Positions 1-5,969 of a DNA stretch of 8,684 bases are shown here, piece by piece. This stretch comes from Hungatella sp. UBA3147. GTDB taxonomy: Bacteria > Bacillota > Clostridia > Lachnospirales > Lachnospiraceae. Position 1 is the stretch's first letter, and every line of letters begins with the position of its first letter. The notes beneath the pieces were generated by a model, which did not search any database, had not been told where the DNA came from, and saw only the letters and a list, made by a program, of their open reading frames with translations. The translations under genes and the position numbers were made by a program. Location of the stretch: positions 1 through 8,684 of the forward strand of contig DEYX01000096.1 of NCBI GenBank assembly GCA_002365025.1, given 5' to 3'.

Positions 1-25
1 AATTTTTTGCCTGCCTTATTTCATA

Positions 26-78
26 GGGCGAAAGCCCGTGAGCTTGTAAAACCGCAGGTTTTACAAGCTGCACTGCGG
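26..78. repeat. Palindromic element with two adjacent hairpins, one alternative fold
   Basis: Bases 26-37 can form a 4-bp GGGC/GCCC stem closed by a GAAA tetraloop. Bases 41-53 and 57-69 form a perfect 13-bp stem with a 3-nt GCA loop. Bases 52-57 (CCGCAG) can instead pair with 73-78 (CTGCGG), which would break the 13-bp stem, so the two folds exclude each other. No T-tract follows on either strand, so it does not look like a normal intrinsic terminator. It lies directly upstream of the -10 of the next gene. It could be an interspersed palindromic repeat, the tail of the gene beyond the left edge, or a regulatory dyad. The pairing is seen; the role is unknown. Confidence 0.6.
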
Positions 79-83
79 ATGTA

Positions 84-92
84 TGGTATAAA
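84..92 (+). promoter_or_regulatory. Candidate extended -10 promoter for the CPBP/glycosyltransferase unit
   Basis: TG-G-TATAAA at 84-92 matches an extended -10 element. No good -35 hexamer sits 16-18 nt upstream, where the palindromic element lies; TTTACA at 60-65 is 21 nt away. Transcription would begin near base 99, leaving a short leader before the ribosome binding site at 114-120. Confidence 0.4.
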
Positions 93-130
93 AATTAAGA
101 AGATACAGAAAATGAAAGGACACCATATTC

Positions 131-874
131 ATGATATCAATCATCCTGCATCTGATCCTTCCCATGTTTTTTTACACAGCTGTGACGACTGTTTTATTTT
201 TAACAATAAACTTAGGCCCATTGGAAGCCACCGCCTTATCCGCCATTTTAGTCTCCCCCGTTTTATATTACATTTATTCCTCAGACCAAAGCCGCCGTGG
301 ACAACCATCTTCCCCAGGACTTAATCTTCACGGCTGCCTGATCTATATCTTAATATTTGGGGCCTCCTTATGCGTCCTTGGCAATTATATAGTAGATGTA
401 CTAGGACTAACTGCAATATCCGAGTCCTACAAAGAAGCCGAAAACAACTTATATTCAGCGTCCTTCCCCCTTCAGCTTCTTGCTTCCGGCTTTATAATCC
501 CTTTTGCAGAAGAGATCATATTCCGGGGACTGGGTTATGCCGCGCTTAAGGAAAAACTCCCCTTTTGGCTGTCTGCGGTCTTGTCAGCAGCTCTTTTCGG
601 GCTTTACCATGGAAATCTTCCCCAGGGAGTTTATGCCGTTCTCATAGGCCTGGCAGTTGCCTGGCTTTATGAGGTTTCAGGAACATTGCTGGCCCCTTAT
701 CTATTTCACGTATCAGCAAATTTCCTGTCGCTCTGGATAGTGAATACGGAGCGTTTGAATTCTTTGTTTTATACAGACCGGAGACCGGTTTTGGCGGCAG
801 CATCAGCGGTGGTTTCTGCCATTTGTGCAATCCGCATTTATCAGAAAAACAATTTTAAGGAGGATGTTGTGTGA
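131..874 (+). CDS. CPBP/Abi family intramembrane metalloprotease
   Basis: This is a 247-residue, strongly hydrophobic protein with about seven or eight membrane segments. It carries the family's three motifs: EExxxR (E127, E128, R132), FxxxH (F156, H160) and HxxxN (H193, N197). In CPBP proteases (relatives of Rce1) these sit in membrane helices and form the metal-dependent active site; bacterial members act in peptide processing, bacteriocin self-immunity or unknown roles. The substrate cannot be told here. GAAAGGA at 114-120, 10 nt before the ATG, supports this start. The first helix begins almost at once, so there is no separate signal peptide. The stop overlaps the GTG start of the next gene by 4 nt, so the two are probably translationally coupled. 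No bacteriocin precursor gene is visible nearby, so an immunity role has no support from context. Family assignment is firm; role is open. Confidence 0.9.
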   Translation: MISIILHLILPMFFYTAVTTVLFLTINLGPLEATALSAILVSPVLYYIYSSDQSRRGQPSSPGLNLHGCLIYILIFGASLCVLGNYIVDVLGLTAISESYKEAENNLYSASFPLQLLASGFIIPFAEEIIFRGLGYAALKEKLPFWLSAVLSAALFGLYHGNLPQGVYAVLIGLAVAWLYEVSGTLLAPYLFHVSANFLSLWIVNTERLNSLFYTDRRPVLAAASAVVSAICAIRIYQKNNFKEDVV

Positions 875-1890
875 AACTTTTATCTGTAGCAATTCCATGT
901 TACAACTCTGAGGCCTATATGAGGCACTGCATTGATTCTCTGCTGCCGGGAGGCGATGAGGTTGAGATTCTCATTGTGGATGATGGCTCTACCAAAGATC
1001 ATACGGCGGAAATCGCGGATGAATATGAAAGAAATTATCCGGAAATCTGCCGGGCGATCCATCAGGAGAATGGCGGCCATGGCGCGGCAGTTAATGCCGG
1101 CTTAAAAAATGCCACTGGAATTTACTTTAAGGTGGTAGACAGCGATGACTGGGTGGACGAGTCTGCTTATAAGGAAATTCTGGACACTTTGCGGCGATTT
1201 GTTTATGGGGAAGAGACCCTGGATATGCTGATCAGCAATTTTGTCTATGAAAAGCAGGGAGCAACCCGGAAAAAAGTCATGAATTACCGTACAGCCCTTC
1301 CTAAGAATGAGATATTCAGCTGGGATGAGGTCAAGGTATTCCTGCTTGGGCATTATATTCTCATGCATTCGGTGATTTACCGGACAGAGCTTTTAATACA
1401 ATGCGGTCTGGAACTTCCCATGCACACTTTTTATGTGGATAATATATTTGTGTACCAGCCGCTGCCTCACGTAAGAACCATGTATTATTTGGATGTGAAC
1501 TTCTACCGCTATTTTATCGGAAGGGATGACCAGTCTGTAAACGAATCGGTCATGATCGGCCGGATCGACCAGCAGATCAAGGTGACAAAACTCATGCTTG
1601 GCTATTACGATGTAATGAAAATCAAGCAGCGCAGGCTGCGTCATTACATGGTGCGGTATTTGGAGATCATGATGACCATATCCTCTATCCTCGCAATTAA
1701 GTCAGACAATGATGAAAATATGGAAAAGAAAAAGGAACTGTGGCAGCACCTCCGCAAGCAGAACTTACCGTTGTTCATTAGGCTTCGATGGGGCTTTATG
1801 GGTCAGGGGGTCAATCTCCCCGGTAAGAGCGGAAGGAAATTCCCGATTGCGATCTATAAAATGACTCAGAAATTTTTCGGTTTTAACTAA
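871..1890 (+). CDS. Family 2 glycosyltransferase (GT-A fold)
   Basis: The 339-residue product begins directly with a GT-A core: a first beta strand at residues 3-9, VDDGS at 36-40 for nucleotide-sugar binding, the ENGGHGAAVN segment at 66-75, and the metal-binding DSDDW motif at 90-94. Such enzymes move a sugar from a nucleotide donor to an acceptor, often a cell-surface polysaccharide, teichoic acid or glycolipid. The C-terminal 200 residues are rich in aromatic and basic residues (several Tyr/Arg/Lys stretches), suggesting membrane-surface contact, but I see no clear transmembrane helix. The start is GTG at 871, preceded by a strong AAGGAGG (857-863) with a 7-nt spacer. It overlaps the preceding CPBP gene by 4 nt. 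The donor and acceptor cannot be inferred from sequence. No other polysaccharide genes flank it, so it is not part of a visible surface-polymer cluster. Confidence 0.9.
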   Translation: MKLLSVAIPCYNSEAYMRHCIDSLLPGGDEVEILIVDDGSTKDHTAEIADEYERNYPEICRAIHQENGGHGAAVNAGLKNATGIYFKVVDSDDWVDESAYKEILDTLRRFVYGEETLDMLISNFVYEKQGATRKKVMNYRTALPKNEIFSWDEVKVFLLGHYILMHSVIYRTELLIQCGLELPMHTFYVDNIFVYQPLPHVRTMYYLDVNFYRYFIGRDDQSVNESVMIGRIDQQIKVTKLMLGYYDVMKIKQRRLRHYMVRYLEIMMTISSILAIKSDNDENMEKKKELWQHLRKQNLPLFIRLRWGFMGQGVNLPGKSGRKFPIAIYKMTQKFFGFN

Positions 1891-1915
1891 AACTATCACT
1901 GGCAGTAAAAAACAA

Positions 1916-1960
1916 ATATCCCCTGGCCGATCTATGAAAGGCGTCAGGGGATATATTTTT
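1916..1960. terminator. Bidirectional intrinsic terminator between convergent genes
   Basis: ATATCCCCTG (1916-1925) pairs perfectly with 1945-1954, and GCC (1926-1928) pairs with GGC (1940-1942) after a 2-nt bulge at 1943-1944. On the plus strand the stem runs into T at 1956-1960. On the minus strand it runs into a T-rich tract, the complement of 1907-1915. It therefore can stop both the glycosyltransferase transcript and the leftward PAP2 transcript, whose stop codon at 1959-1961 overlaps the plus-strand T-tract. Confidence 0.85.
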
Positions 1961-2615
1961 AACTGATGGCTTTTTCGGTAACTTTCTCTCTGCTCGGAAC
2001 AAAAGAGTCAGAGTATACAAAGTGGTACATAACATAGGCCATAACCAGTGAACCAAGTCCGTCAAAGGCGGAATGCTGTTTCAAGAAAACAGTTGCAAGG
2101 CTGATGGAAATCATCAGGATCAGGGAACCGGTCTTCACTGACCGGTATTTCCTTAAGCGTTCACTGTGAAGGACTGCAATGTGTACACAAATAGAGTTAT
2201 AAACATGGATACTGGGGAATACATTGGTACAAGTATCCGTGGAATAAAGAAGCGCTACAATATCTGAGCAGATATTTTTACCCGGATCAATCACAGGGCG
2301 GAAATCCGTTCCGTTTGGAAACACGGTGCAGATCACCAGACTGATGGTCATTCCAGTAAACAGCATGGTACACAGTCTGTAATAATCTTTTACATTAGTA
2401 CAAAAAAAGAATAAAATAGCAGCAGCTATATAAACAAACCATAAAAGATATGGAATAATGAAATATTCATTAAAAGGAATCAGGTCGTCTAAAGCAACAT
2501 GCATGATATAGTAGTGGTTTGTCACCGTCTTTTCCAGGTAAATAAACCACGGAATATAGATAAAGGCGTAGCCGAGGATCCAGACATGCCTGTACCTGTG
2601 AAACAGATCTTTCAT
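1959..2615 (-). CDS. PAP2-type membrane phosphatase / inositolphosphotransferase-like protein
   Basis: From the ATG at 2615 this is 218 residues with about six membrane helices (roughly 11-27, 51-71, 82-98, 136-150, 163-180, 186-203). PAP2 signature pieces are present: an FRP at 105-107, PSIH at 134-137 and a KQHSAFD block at 179-185. H137, H181 and D185 are the expected catalytic residues. The third block reads like the Aur1/IPC-synthase-type branch (TVFxKQHxxxD) more than the classical SRxxxxxHxxxD form. Likely substrates are lipid phosphates or polyprenyl pyrophosphates at the outer membrane face; which one is not visible. Upstream in-frame starts exist (TTG 2660, ATG 2651), but the extended -10 at 2670-2678 would place the transcript start near 2663, and only 2615 has a ribosome-site-like GGAG (2628-2631), with a rather long 12-nt spacer. 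It is convergent with the glycosyltransferase and shares its terminator. Confidence 0.82.
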   Translation of the reverse strand: MKDLFHRYRHVWILGYAFIYIPWFIYLEKTVTNHYYIMHVALDDLIPFNEYFIIPYLLWFVYIAAAILFFFCTNVKDYYRLCTMLFTGMTISLVICTVFPNGTDFRPVIDPGKNICSDIVALLYSTDTCTNVFPSIHVYNSICVHIAVLHSERLRKYRSVKTGSLILMISISLATVFLKQHSAFDGLGSLVMAYVMYHFVYSDSFVPSREKVTEKAIS

Positions 2616-2656
2616 ATAGTCATCTTTCTCCGTTCTGGCGATTGGTATCATGATTA

Positions 2657-2773
2657 TCAACTTTGGAGGATTATATCATACTCGTTTTGACAGTACAATA
2701 GTATTTTACAAATGTTAATATTTATTTCAGAGAAGATTAAGCGAAAGATACGTTTTTGCTGCCGGTCTTCCAT
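2657..2773 (-). CDS. Candidate small ORF, 38 residues, unknown
   Basis: An ATG at 2773 follows AGGAGG (2787-2782 on the minus strand) with an ideal 8-nt spacer, and opens a 38-codon frame ending in TGA at 2659-2657. An in-frame ATG at 2800 would give 47 residues. The peptide is basic at its N-terminus (MEDRQQKR), then mixed hydrophobic (IFRLIF, CKILLYC), and matches no family I recognise. Its stop lies 5 nt before the ATG at 2651 of the PAP2 frame, an arrangement that could permit coupled reinitiation. Against it: the region is AT-rich, the peptide is short, and the PAP2 promoter lies inside it. It may be a leader peptide, a gene remnant or chance. Confidence 0.25.
   Translation of the reverse strand: MEDRQQKRIFRLIFSEININICKILLYCQNEYDIILQS
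2670..2698 (-). promoter_or_regulatory. Promoter for the PAP2 gene
   Basis: On the minus strand, TTGTAC (2698-2693) is followed by a 17-nt spacer and a consensus TATAAT (2675-2670) with the extended TG (2678-2677). Expected transcription start is near 2663. This argues against the TTG at 2660 and the ATG at 2651 as starts on this transcript, because they would have almost no leader. Confidence 0.6.
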
Positions 2774-2883
2774 GGACAGTCCCTCCTTCTTTCTATTCAT
2801 ATAAGGTATATGCAAAAAAGGGGCATGCCCTGCTCTGCTTCATCCAGGCGCACTGTGGCAAATATAATCTTTTTATAAAATGG

Positions 2884-2912
2884 TTGATAGACGGTCAAAC
2901 TTTGTGTATAGT
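2884..2912 (+). promoter_or_regulatory. Promoter for the COG2426-Nudix unit
   Basis: TTGATA (2884-2889), a 17-nt spacer and TATAGT (2907-2912) form a good vegetative-type promoter. Transcription would begin near 2919, about 28 nt before the start codon. Confidence 0.65.
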
Positions 2913-2946
2913 ATAAAGGCAGACTTTTACACGAAAGGAATGGAAT

Positions 2947-3426
2947 ATGTTACAAAAATATATGACCGTTTTCTTTATCTCCATGGTTCCGCTGATAGAG
3001 CTTCGCGGTGCAATTCCATATTCAACAGTGATGGGACTTCCGCTTTTTCAGTCCTATATCGTTGCGATTCTTGGGAATATGCTTCCGGTACCTATCATAT
3101 ATCTGTTTGCGAGGAAGGTTCTCGAATGGGGAGCAGATAAGCCAGTGATCGGCGGCTTTTTTTCCTGGTGCCTGGAAAAAGGAAAGCGTGGCGGCGAAAA
3201 ACTGCAGGCGAAAGCTGGACAAGGGTTGTTTATTGCACTTTTGTTATTTGTGGGAGTTCCCCTTCCGGGAACCGGTGCCTGGACGGGTACTTTGGCAGCC
3301 AGCCTGCTTGATATTGATTTTAAATCCAGTATTTTAGCCGTGATGGGAGGCGTCCTGGTGGCAGGGGCTATTATGGGACTTGCCAGTGCAGGAGTTTTAG
3401 GCGCGCTTCAGTCCGTGATTTTCTAA
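2947..3426 (+). CDS. COG2426 'small multidrug export' family membrane protein
   Basis: The 159-residue integral membrane protein shows the family's conserved pieces: P-x-x-ELRGAIP at 15-24, GNMLPVP at 43-49, and FVGVPLPGTGAWTG at 101-114, followed by a glycine/alanine-rich final helix (131-152). The family carries the name 'small multidrug export protein' (Sm_multidrug_ex), but the transport function is weakly supported. The paired ELRG and PLPGTG segments look like re-entrant loops, as proposed for DedA-related proteins, which move lipids or undecaprenyl phosphate. A positively charged loop with several Lys/Arg lies at 77-90, probably cytoplasmic. AAAGGA at 2934-2939 with a 7-nt spacer fixes the ATG. 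The gene is followed after 24 nt by a Nudix gene with no terminator between, so they are probably cotranscribed. Family assignment is secure; substrate is unknown. Confidence 0.85.
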   Translation: MLQKYMTVFFISMVPLIELRGAIPYSTVMGLPLFQSYIVAILGNMLPVPIIYLFARKVLEWGADKPVIGGFFSWCLEKGKRGGEKLQAKAGQGLFIALLLFVGVPLPGTGAWTGTLAASLLDIDFKSSILAVMGGVLVAGAIMGLASAGVLGALQSVIF

Positions 3427-3450
3427 GATACTGGTAGGAAGAAGGGCAGA

Positions 3451-4137
3451 ATGGAACGAAGGAATGAAGAGGGATTAACGGAAAAAGAGTTTCTTTTGCA
3501 GTATCGTCCGGGGAATTATGAACGCCCGTCGATGACCGTGGATATGCTGATTTTTGCGGTGGATGAGGAGGAGATGGAAACAGAAGTTCTTCTCATTAAG
3601 CGGAAAAACCATCCATGCATCGGACAGTGGGCGATTCCGGGAGGTTTTGTAAATGTGGATGAATCCCTGGAGGCCGCGGCAGCCAGAGAGCTGGAGGAAG
3701 AGACGGGGTTAGAAGGTATTTGTCTGGAACAGCTCTATACATGGGGGAACGTAAAACGTGATCCCAGAACAAGAGTCATTTCAGTATCCTATATGGCCGC
3801 AGTACCTAAGAATCAGCTGACTCCAAAGGCCGGAGATGATGCCGAAGAAGCCTGTTGGTTCCAGGTGAAGAAAAAGAAACTATCTGAACTGGAGAATGGG
3901 GCCACCTATGCGCTTACCATTGAAAATGAAGATGAACATATTTTTATGAGCTATCGGATCACCGAAACCTATGAGCGTCAGGGCATGATGTGGAAAAAGG
4001 AAACGGAGATCGATCTTTTGCCGGCCATTGATGTGCTGGATCAGGAGAAGCTGGCATTTGACCATGCTGAGATCTTAAACGTGGCAATGGACCGTTTGGA
4101 AGAATTGGAAAAAGAATATAGCGATCAGATTTTTTAG
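3451..4137 (+). CDS. Nudix hydrolase, ADP-ribose-pyrophosphatase-like with C-terminal extension
   Basis: This 228-residue soluble protein contains a full Nudix box at residues 65-87: G65, E71, R79-E80, E83-E84 and G86 match GX5EX7REUXEEXGU, so metal binding and pyrophosphohydrolase activity are expected. The start of the domain (YERPSMTVDMLIF, 23-35) and the YTWGNVKRDPRTR segment (96-108) resemble the COG1051 ADP-ribose / NrtR-TrgB group. The tail has an LAFDHAEIL segment at 201-209, which in NrtR-type regulators leads into a DNA-binding winged helix. Here the protein ends 19 residues later, so it lacks that domain and is probably a pure enzyme. Likely substrates are ADP-ribose or other nucleoside diphosphate derivatives, not provable here. 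The ATG at 3451 follows purine-rich AGGAAGAAGGG (3436-3446). It is downstream of the COG2426 gene and closed by a terminator. Confidence 0.9.
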   Translation: MERRNEEGLTEKEFLLQYRPGNYERPSMTVDMLIFAVDEEEMETEVLLIKRKNHPCIGQWAIPGGFVNVDESLEAAAARELEEETGLEGICLEQLYTWGNVKRDPRTRVISVSYMAAVPKNQLTPKAGDDAEEACWFQVKKKKLSELENGATYALTIENEDEHIFMSYRITETYERQGMMWKKETEIDLLPAIDVLDQEKLAFDHAEILNVAMDRLEELEKEYSDQIF

Positions 4138-4143
4138 CAGATC

Positions 4144-4170
4144 ACACCGCCTGAGTAAGGCGGTGTTTTT
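4144..4170 (+). terminator. Intrinsic terminator after the Nudix gene
   Basis: A perfect 9-bp stem, ACACCGCCT (4144-4152) with AGGCGGTGT (4158-4166), closes a 5-nt GAGTA loop and runs into T at 4166-4170. It starts 7 nt after the Nudix stop codon. Confidence 0.92.
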
Positions 4171-4213
4171 AAGTTATTGTAAGAAAATTTTAATCGGAAA
4201 ATTATGGTTTTTA

Positions 4214-4222
4214 TGCTATACT
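4214..4222 (+). promoter_or_regulatory. Extended -10 promoter for the carboxypeptidase gene
   Basis: TG-C-TATACT at 4214-4222 is a good extended -10. No recognisable -35 lies at the right spacing (the window around 4194-4199 reads TCGGAA). Transcription should begin near 4229, giving a leader of about 43 nt. It follows the previous terminator, so the gene is its own unit. Confidence 0.5.
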
Positions 4223-4271
4223 GTTTAAGAAATGATTCTTGCATGCAGAAATATACAGGAGATAACAGGAT

Positions 4272-5552
4272 ATGGCAAAAAAATCATGCAGGCTGTGGAG
4301 CCTGGTAATCAGTATCAGCATTCTGGCGTCAATACCATCATACGGGGAGATGCCCCTAATACAGCCGTTTCCGGGATCTGCGGGACAGACAGAGTCGGGA
4401 AGCGGGCCGTCTGGAAACACGTCCGGTGAGATCGGACCTGGTGTCAGCGCCGGAACAGGTGGGGGAAGCACTCAGACGGGAGACACTCCCAATGCCGGAG
4501 GAACATTACCTGCGGACATAAAGCAGCCGGTCATTCAATCGGAAGGTGCGATCCTTATGGATGCGTCTACAGGAACCCTGCTTTATTCAAAGAACGGGGA
4601 AACAAGATACTATCCTGCCAGCATTACAAAGCTTATGACCGCCCTTCTTGTTGCAGAAAAATGCAATTTGTCAGAAACGGTGACATTCTCAAAGACTGCC
4701 ACCACAAACCTGGAATCAGGTGCGGTAACTCTGGGACTTACGGAGGGGGACAAGCTGACGGTAGAGCAGAGCCTTTACGGACTCATGCTAAAGTCCGCCA
4801 ATGAAGTGGCCAATGGTCTGGCAGAGCATGTTTCAGGAAGTGTCAGCGCGTTTTCTGCCCTGATGAATGCCCGGGCAAAGGAGCTTGGCTGTACCGGAAC
4901 CAATTTTGTCAACCCCAATGGACTTAACAGCTCCAGCCACTATACCACACCTCATGATATGGCCCTTATTGCCAGAGCAGCCTATCAGAATGACACGGTA
5001 AAAAAGGTATCTTCTACCTTAAGTTACCAGATACCGGCCACGAAAAAGGCCTCGGCCAGAACGGTGACCATGGGACATAAGATGCTTAATCCGGGAGATT
5101 CCAGGTATTATCCGGGAGTAATAGGAGGTAAGACAGGCTTTACTTCCCTGGCCGGCAATACCTTAGTCACCTGCGTGGAAAAGAACGGCGTCCGGCTGAT
5201 TGCGGTTATCATGAAGAGTAAATCCACTCATTATGAAGATACAAAGTCTCTGCTTGATTATGGATTTGCCTTAAAGGCTGCCGGCGGGACAGCAAACGCT
5301 TCTTCCCAGGGCTGGGTCCAGGAGGGGACGAAATGGTATTACGGAAAGCAGGATGGGAATAAGGCCTGCAACGAGTGGCAGAATATAAACGGAGTGTATT
5401 ACTGGTTTGACACAGATTCTTTTATGGCAGCAAGCCGCTGGGTGGAGAGCAATGGGAAGTGGTATTATCTGGGAGCTAATGGAGCCATGCTTAAGGATAC
5501 CATTACGCCCGATGGATACCGCCTGGATTCTTCCGGTGCCTGGATCCGGTAG
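4272..5552 (+). CDS. Secreted D-alanyl-D-alanine carboxypeptidase (peptidase S11) with cell-wall-binding repeats
   Basis: The 426-residue protein is a penicillin-binding D,D-carboxypeptidase that removes the terminal D-Ala of peptidoglycan stem peptides. It has a basic N-terminus and hydrophobic signal sequence (residues 1-25), then a Gly/Ser/Thr-rich linker (about 34-80), then the S11 domain (about 85-335). The active-site motifs are SITK (S117 nucleophile, K120), SAN (175-177) and KTG (287-289). Instead of the PBP5_C domain and amphipathic anchor usual in DacA/DacF, the C-terminus (347-426) holds about four aromatic, glycine-rich repeats (GTKWYYG, GVYYWFD, GKWYYLG, GYRLDSSG) of the choline/cell-wall-binding type. 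The enzyme is probably held to wall polymer, not to the membrane. AGGAGA at 4257-4262 with a 9-nt spacer fixes the ATG. It is monocistronic, closed by the palindromic terminator at 5566-5609. Confidence 0.92.
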   Translation: MAKKSCRLWSLVISISILASIPSYGEMPLIQPFPGSAGQTESGSGPSGNTSGEIGPGVSAGTGGGSTQTGDTPNAGGTLPADIKQPVIQSEGAILMDASTGTLLYSKNGETRYYPASITKLMTALLVAEKCNLSETVTFSKTATTNLESGAVTLGLTEGDKLTVEQSLYGLMLKSANEVANGLAEHVSGSVSAFSALMNARAKELGCTGTNFVNPNGLNSSSHYTTPHDMALIARAAYQNDTVKKVSSTLSYQIPATKKASARTVTMGHKMLNPGDSRYYPGVIGGKTGFTSLAGNTLVTCVEKNGVRLIAVIMKSKSTHYEDTKSLLDYGFALKAAGGTANASSQGWVQEGTKWYYGKQDGNKACNEWQNINGVYYWFDTDSFMAASRWVESNGKWYYLGANGAMLKDTITPDGYRLDSSGAWIR

Positions 5553-5565
5553 GAACATGGATGTT

Positions 5566-5609
5566 TTTGGCATAGAAAAAGAGCCTATAGGCTCTTTTTC
5601 TATGCCAAA
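5566..5609. terminator. 44-bp perfect palindrome, bidirectional terminator
   Basis: Two 20-nt arms (5566-5585 and 5590-5609) are perfect complements around a TATA loop (5586-5589). The core GAGCC/GGCTC stem is flanked by A5 and T5, so either strand gives a GC-rich hairpin followed by a T-tract. It serves the rightward carboxypeptidase and the leftward regulator. The last two sense codons and stop of the regulator (5600-5608) lie inside the right arm. Confidence 0.93.
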
Positions 5610-5875
5610 TCCTCTGAAGGAGCATTGTCCTGTTTTGTTTCCGTTTCGCATTCTGACATCAGGGTGGCCTCGCTTATATCGGCCCGGTATTCCATGATTT
5701 CTTCTACATCGCAGTCCAGGATCCTGCAGAGCATATCAATGGTATGAGTGGAAACGAAGTTATTTTTCTTAAGCCGCCCGATTTGCCCGGCACTGACCTT
5801 GCAGTACTTTATCAGATGATACTGGCTGATGTTTTTCTTTTTCATGGTTTCCCATAGTCTGTCATAAACAATCAT
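5600..5875 (-). CDS. XRE-family (Cro/C1-type) helix-turn-helix regulator
   Basis: The 91-residue protein has one Cro/C1-type helix-turn-helix domain at about residues 3-63, of the HTH_26/YozG-like kind. Helix 2 is ISQYHLIKYC (16-25), the recognition helix is about VSAGQIGRLKKN (27-38), and the domain ends with the CDVEEIMEY segment (55-63) typical of this group. The remaining 28 residues are acidic and polar, probably disordered. It should bind DNA as a dimer and act as a local repressor or activator; the ligand is unknown. The ATG at 5875 follows AGAGGTGAT (5889-5881 on the minus strand), nearly full complement to the 16S tail. It is divergent from a small membrane protein gene; the shared region has an 8-bp direct repeat that could be its operator. 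No toxin partner is visible. Confidence 0.85.
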   Translation of the reverse strand: MIVYDRLWETMKKKNISQYHLIKYCKVSAGQIGRLKKNNFVSTHTIDMLCRILDCDVEEIMEYRADISEATLMSECETETKQDNAPSEDLA

Positions 5876-5907
5876 GATTTATCACCTCTGTCCTTAATTA
5901 AACCGTG

Positions 5908-5932
5908 ATTATCCAGTATTGCATATTATCCA
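5908..5932. repeat. 8-bp direct repeat, candidate operator
   Basis: ATTATCCA occurs at 5908-5915 and again at 5925-5932, a 17-bp period (between one and two helical turns). Read on the minus strand, the first copy contains GATAAT, a plausible -10 for the regulator gene. The second lies between the -35 and -10 candidates of the rightward gene. A protein bound here could control both. The repeat is seen; its use as an operator is inference. Confidence 0.35.
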
Positions 5933-5947
5933 TAAGTGGTTTATATT
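5919..5947 (+). promoter_or_regulatory. Candidate promoter for the small membrane protein
   Basis: TTGCAT (5919-5924), a 17-nt spacer and TATATT (5942-5947). The predicted start, near 5954, falls at the edge of the ribosome binding site (5953-5960), which leaves a very short leader, so the assignment is tentative. Confidence 0.35.
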
Positions 5948-5969
5948 ATGGGAAAGGAGGATTATATCT

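Larger units (their letters stand above)
2616..2946. other. Divergent intergenic region, 331 nt
   Basis: This stretch separates the leftward PAP2 gene from the rightward COG2426 gene. It holds a promoter for each (listed separately), a candidate leftward small ORF (2657-2773) and a 10-bp palindrome GGGCATGCCC at 2821-2830. I see no riboswitch, tRNA or convincing terminator in it. Confidence 0.6.

Noticed and set aside
7..324. 105-codon plus-strand ORF at the left edge
   Set aside because: It runs through the palindromic element, overlaps the CPBP gene in another frame, lacks a ribosome site and has a low-complexity His/Pro/Arg-rich product. A shadow frame.
2820..2830. GGGCATGCCC palindrome with adjacent A/T run, possible minus-strand terminator
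   Set aside because: Allowing a loop leaves only a 3-bp stem, too weak for a terminator.
5407..5697. 96-codon plus-strand ORF across the carboxypeptidase end and the palindrome
   Set aside because: It lies in another frame of the carboxypeptidase repeats, crosses a terminator and is antisense to the regulator; no ribosome site.
5919..5969. Longer N-terminus (ATG 5919) for the small membrane protein
   Set aside because: It would begin within the promoter region and lacks a ribosome site, whereas ATG 5970 has AAAGGAGG at a 9-nt spacer.
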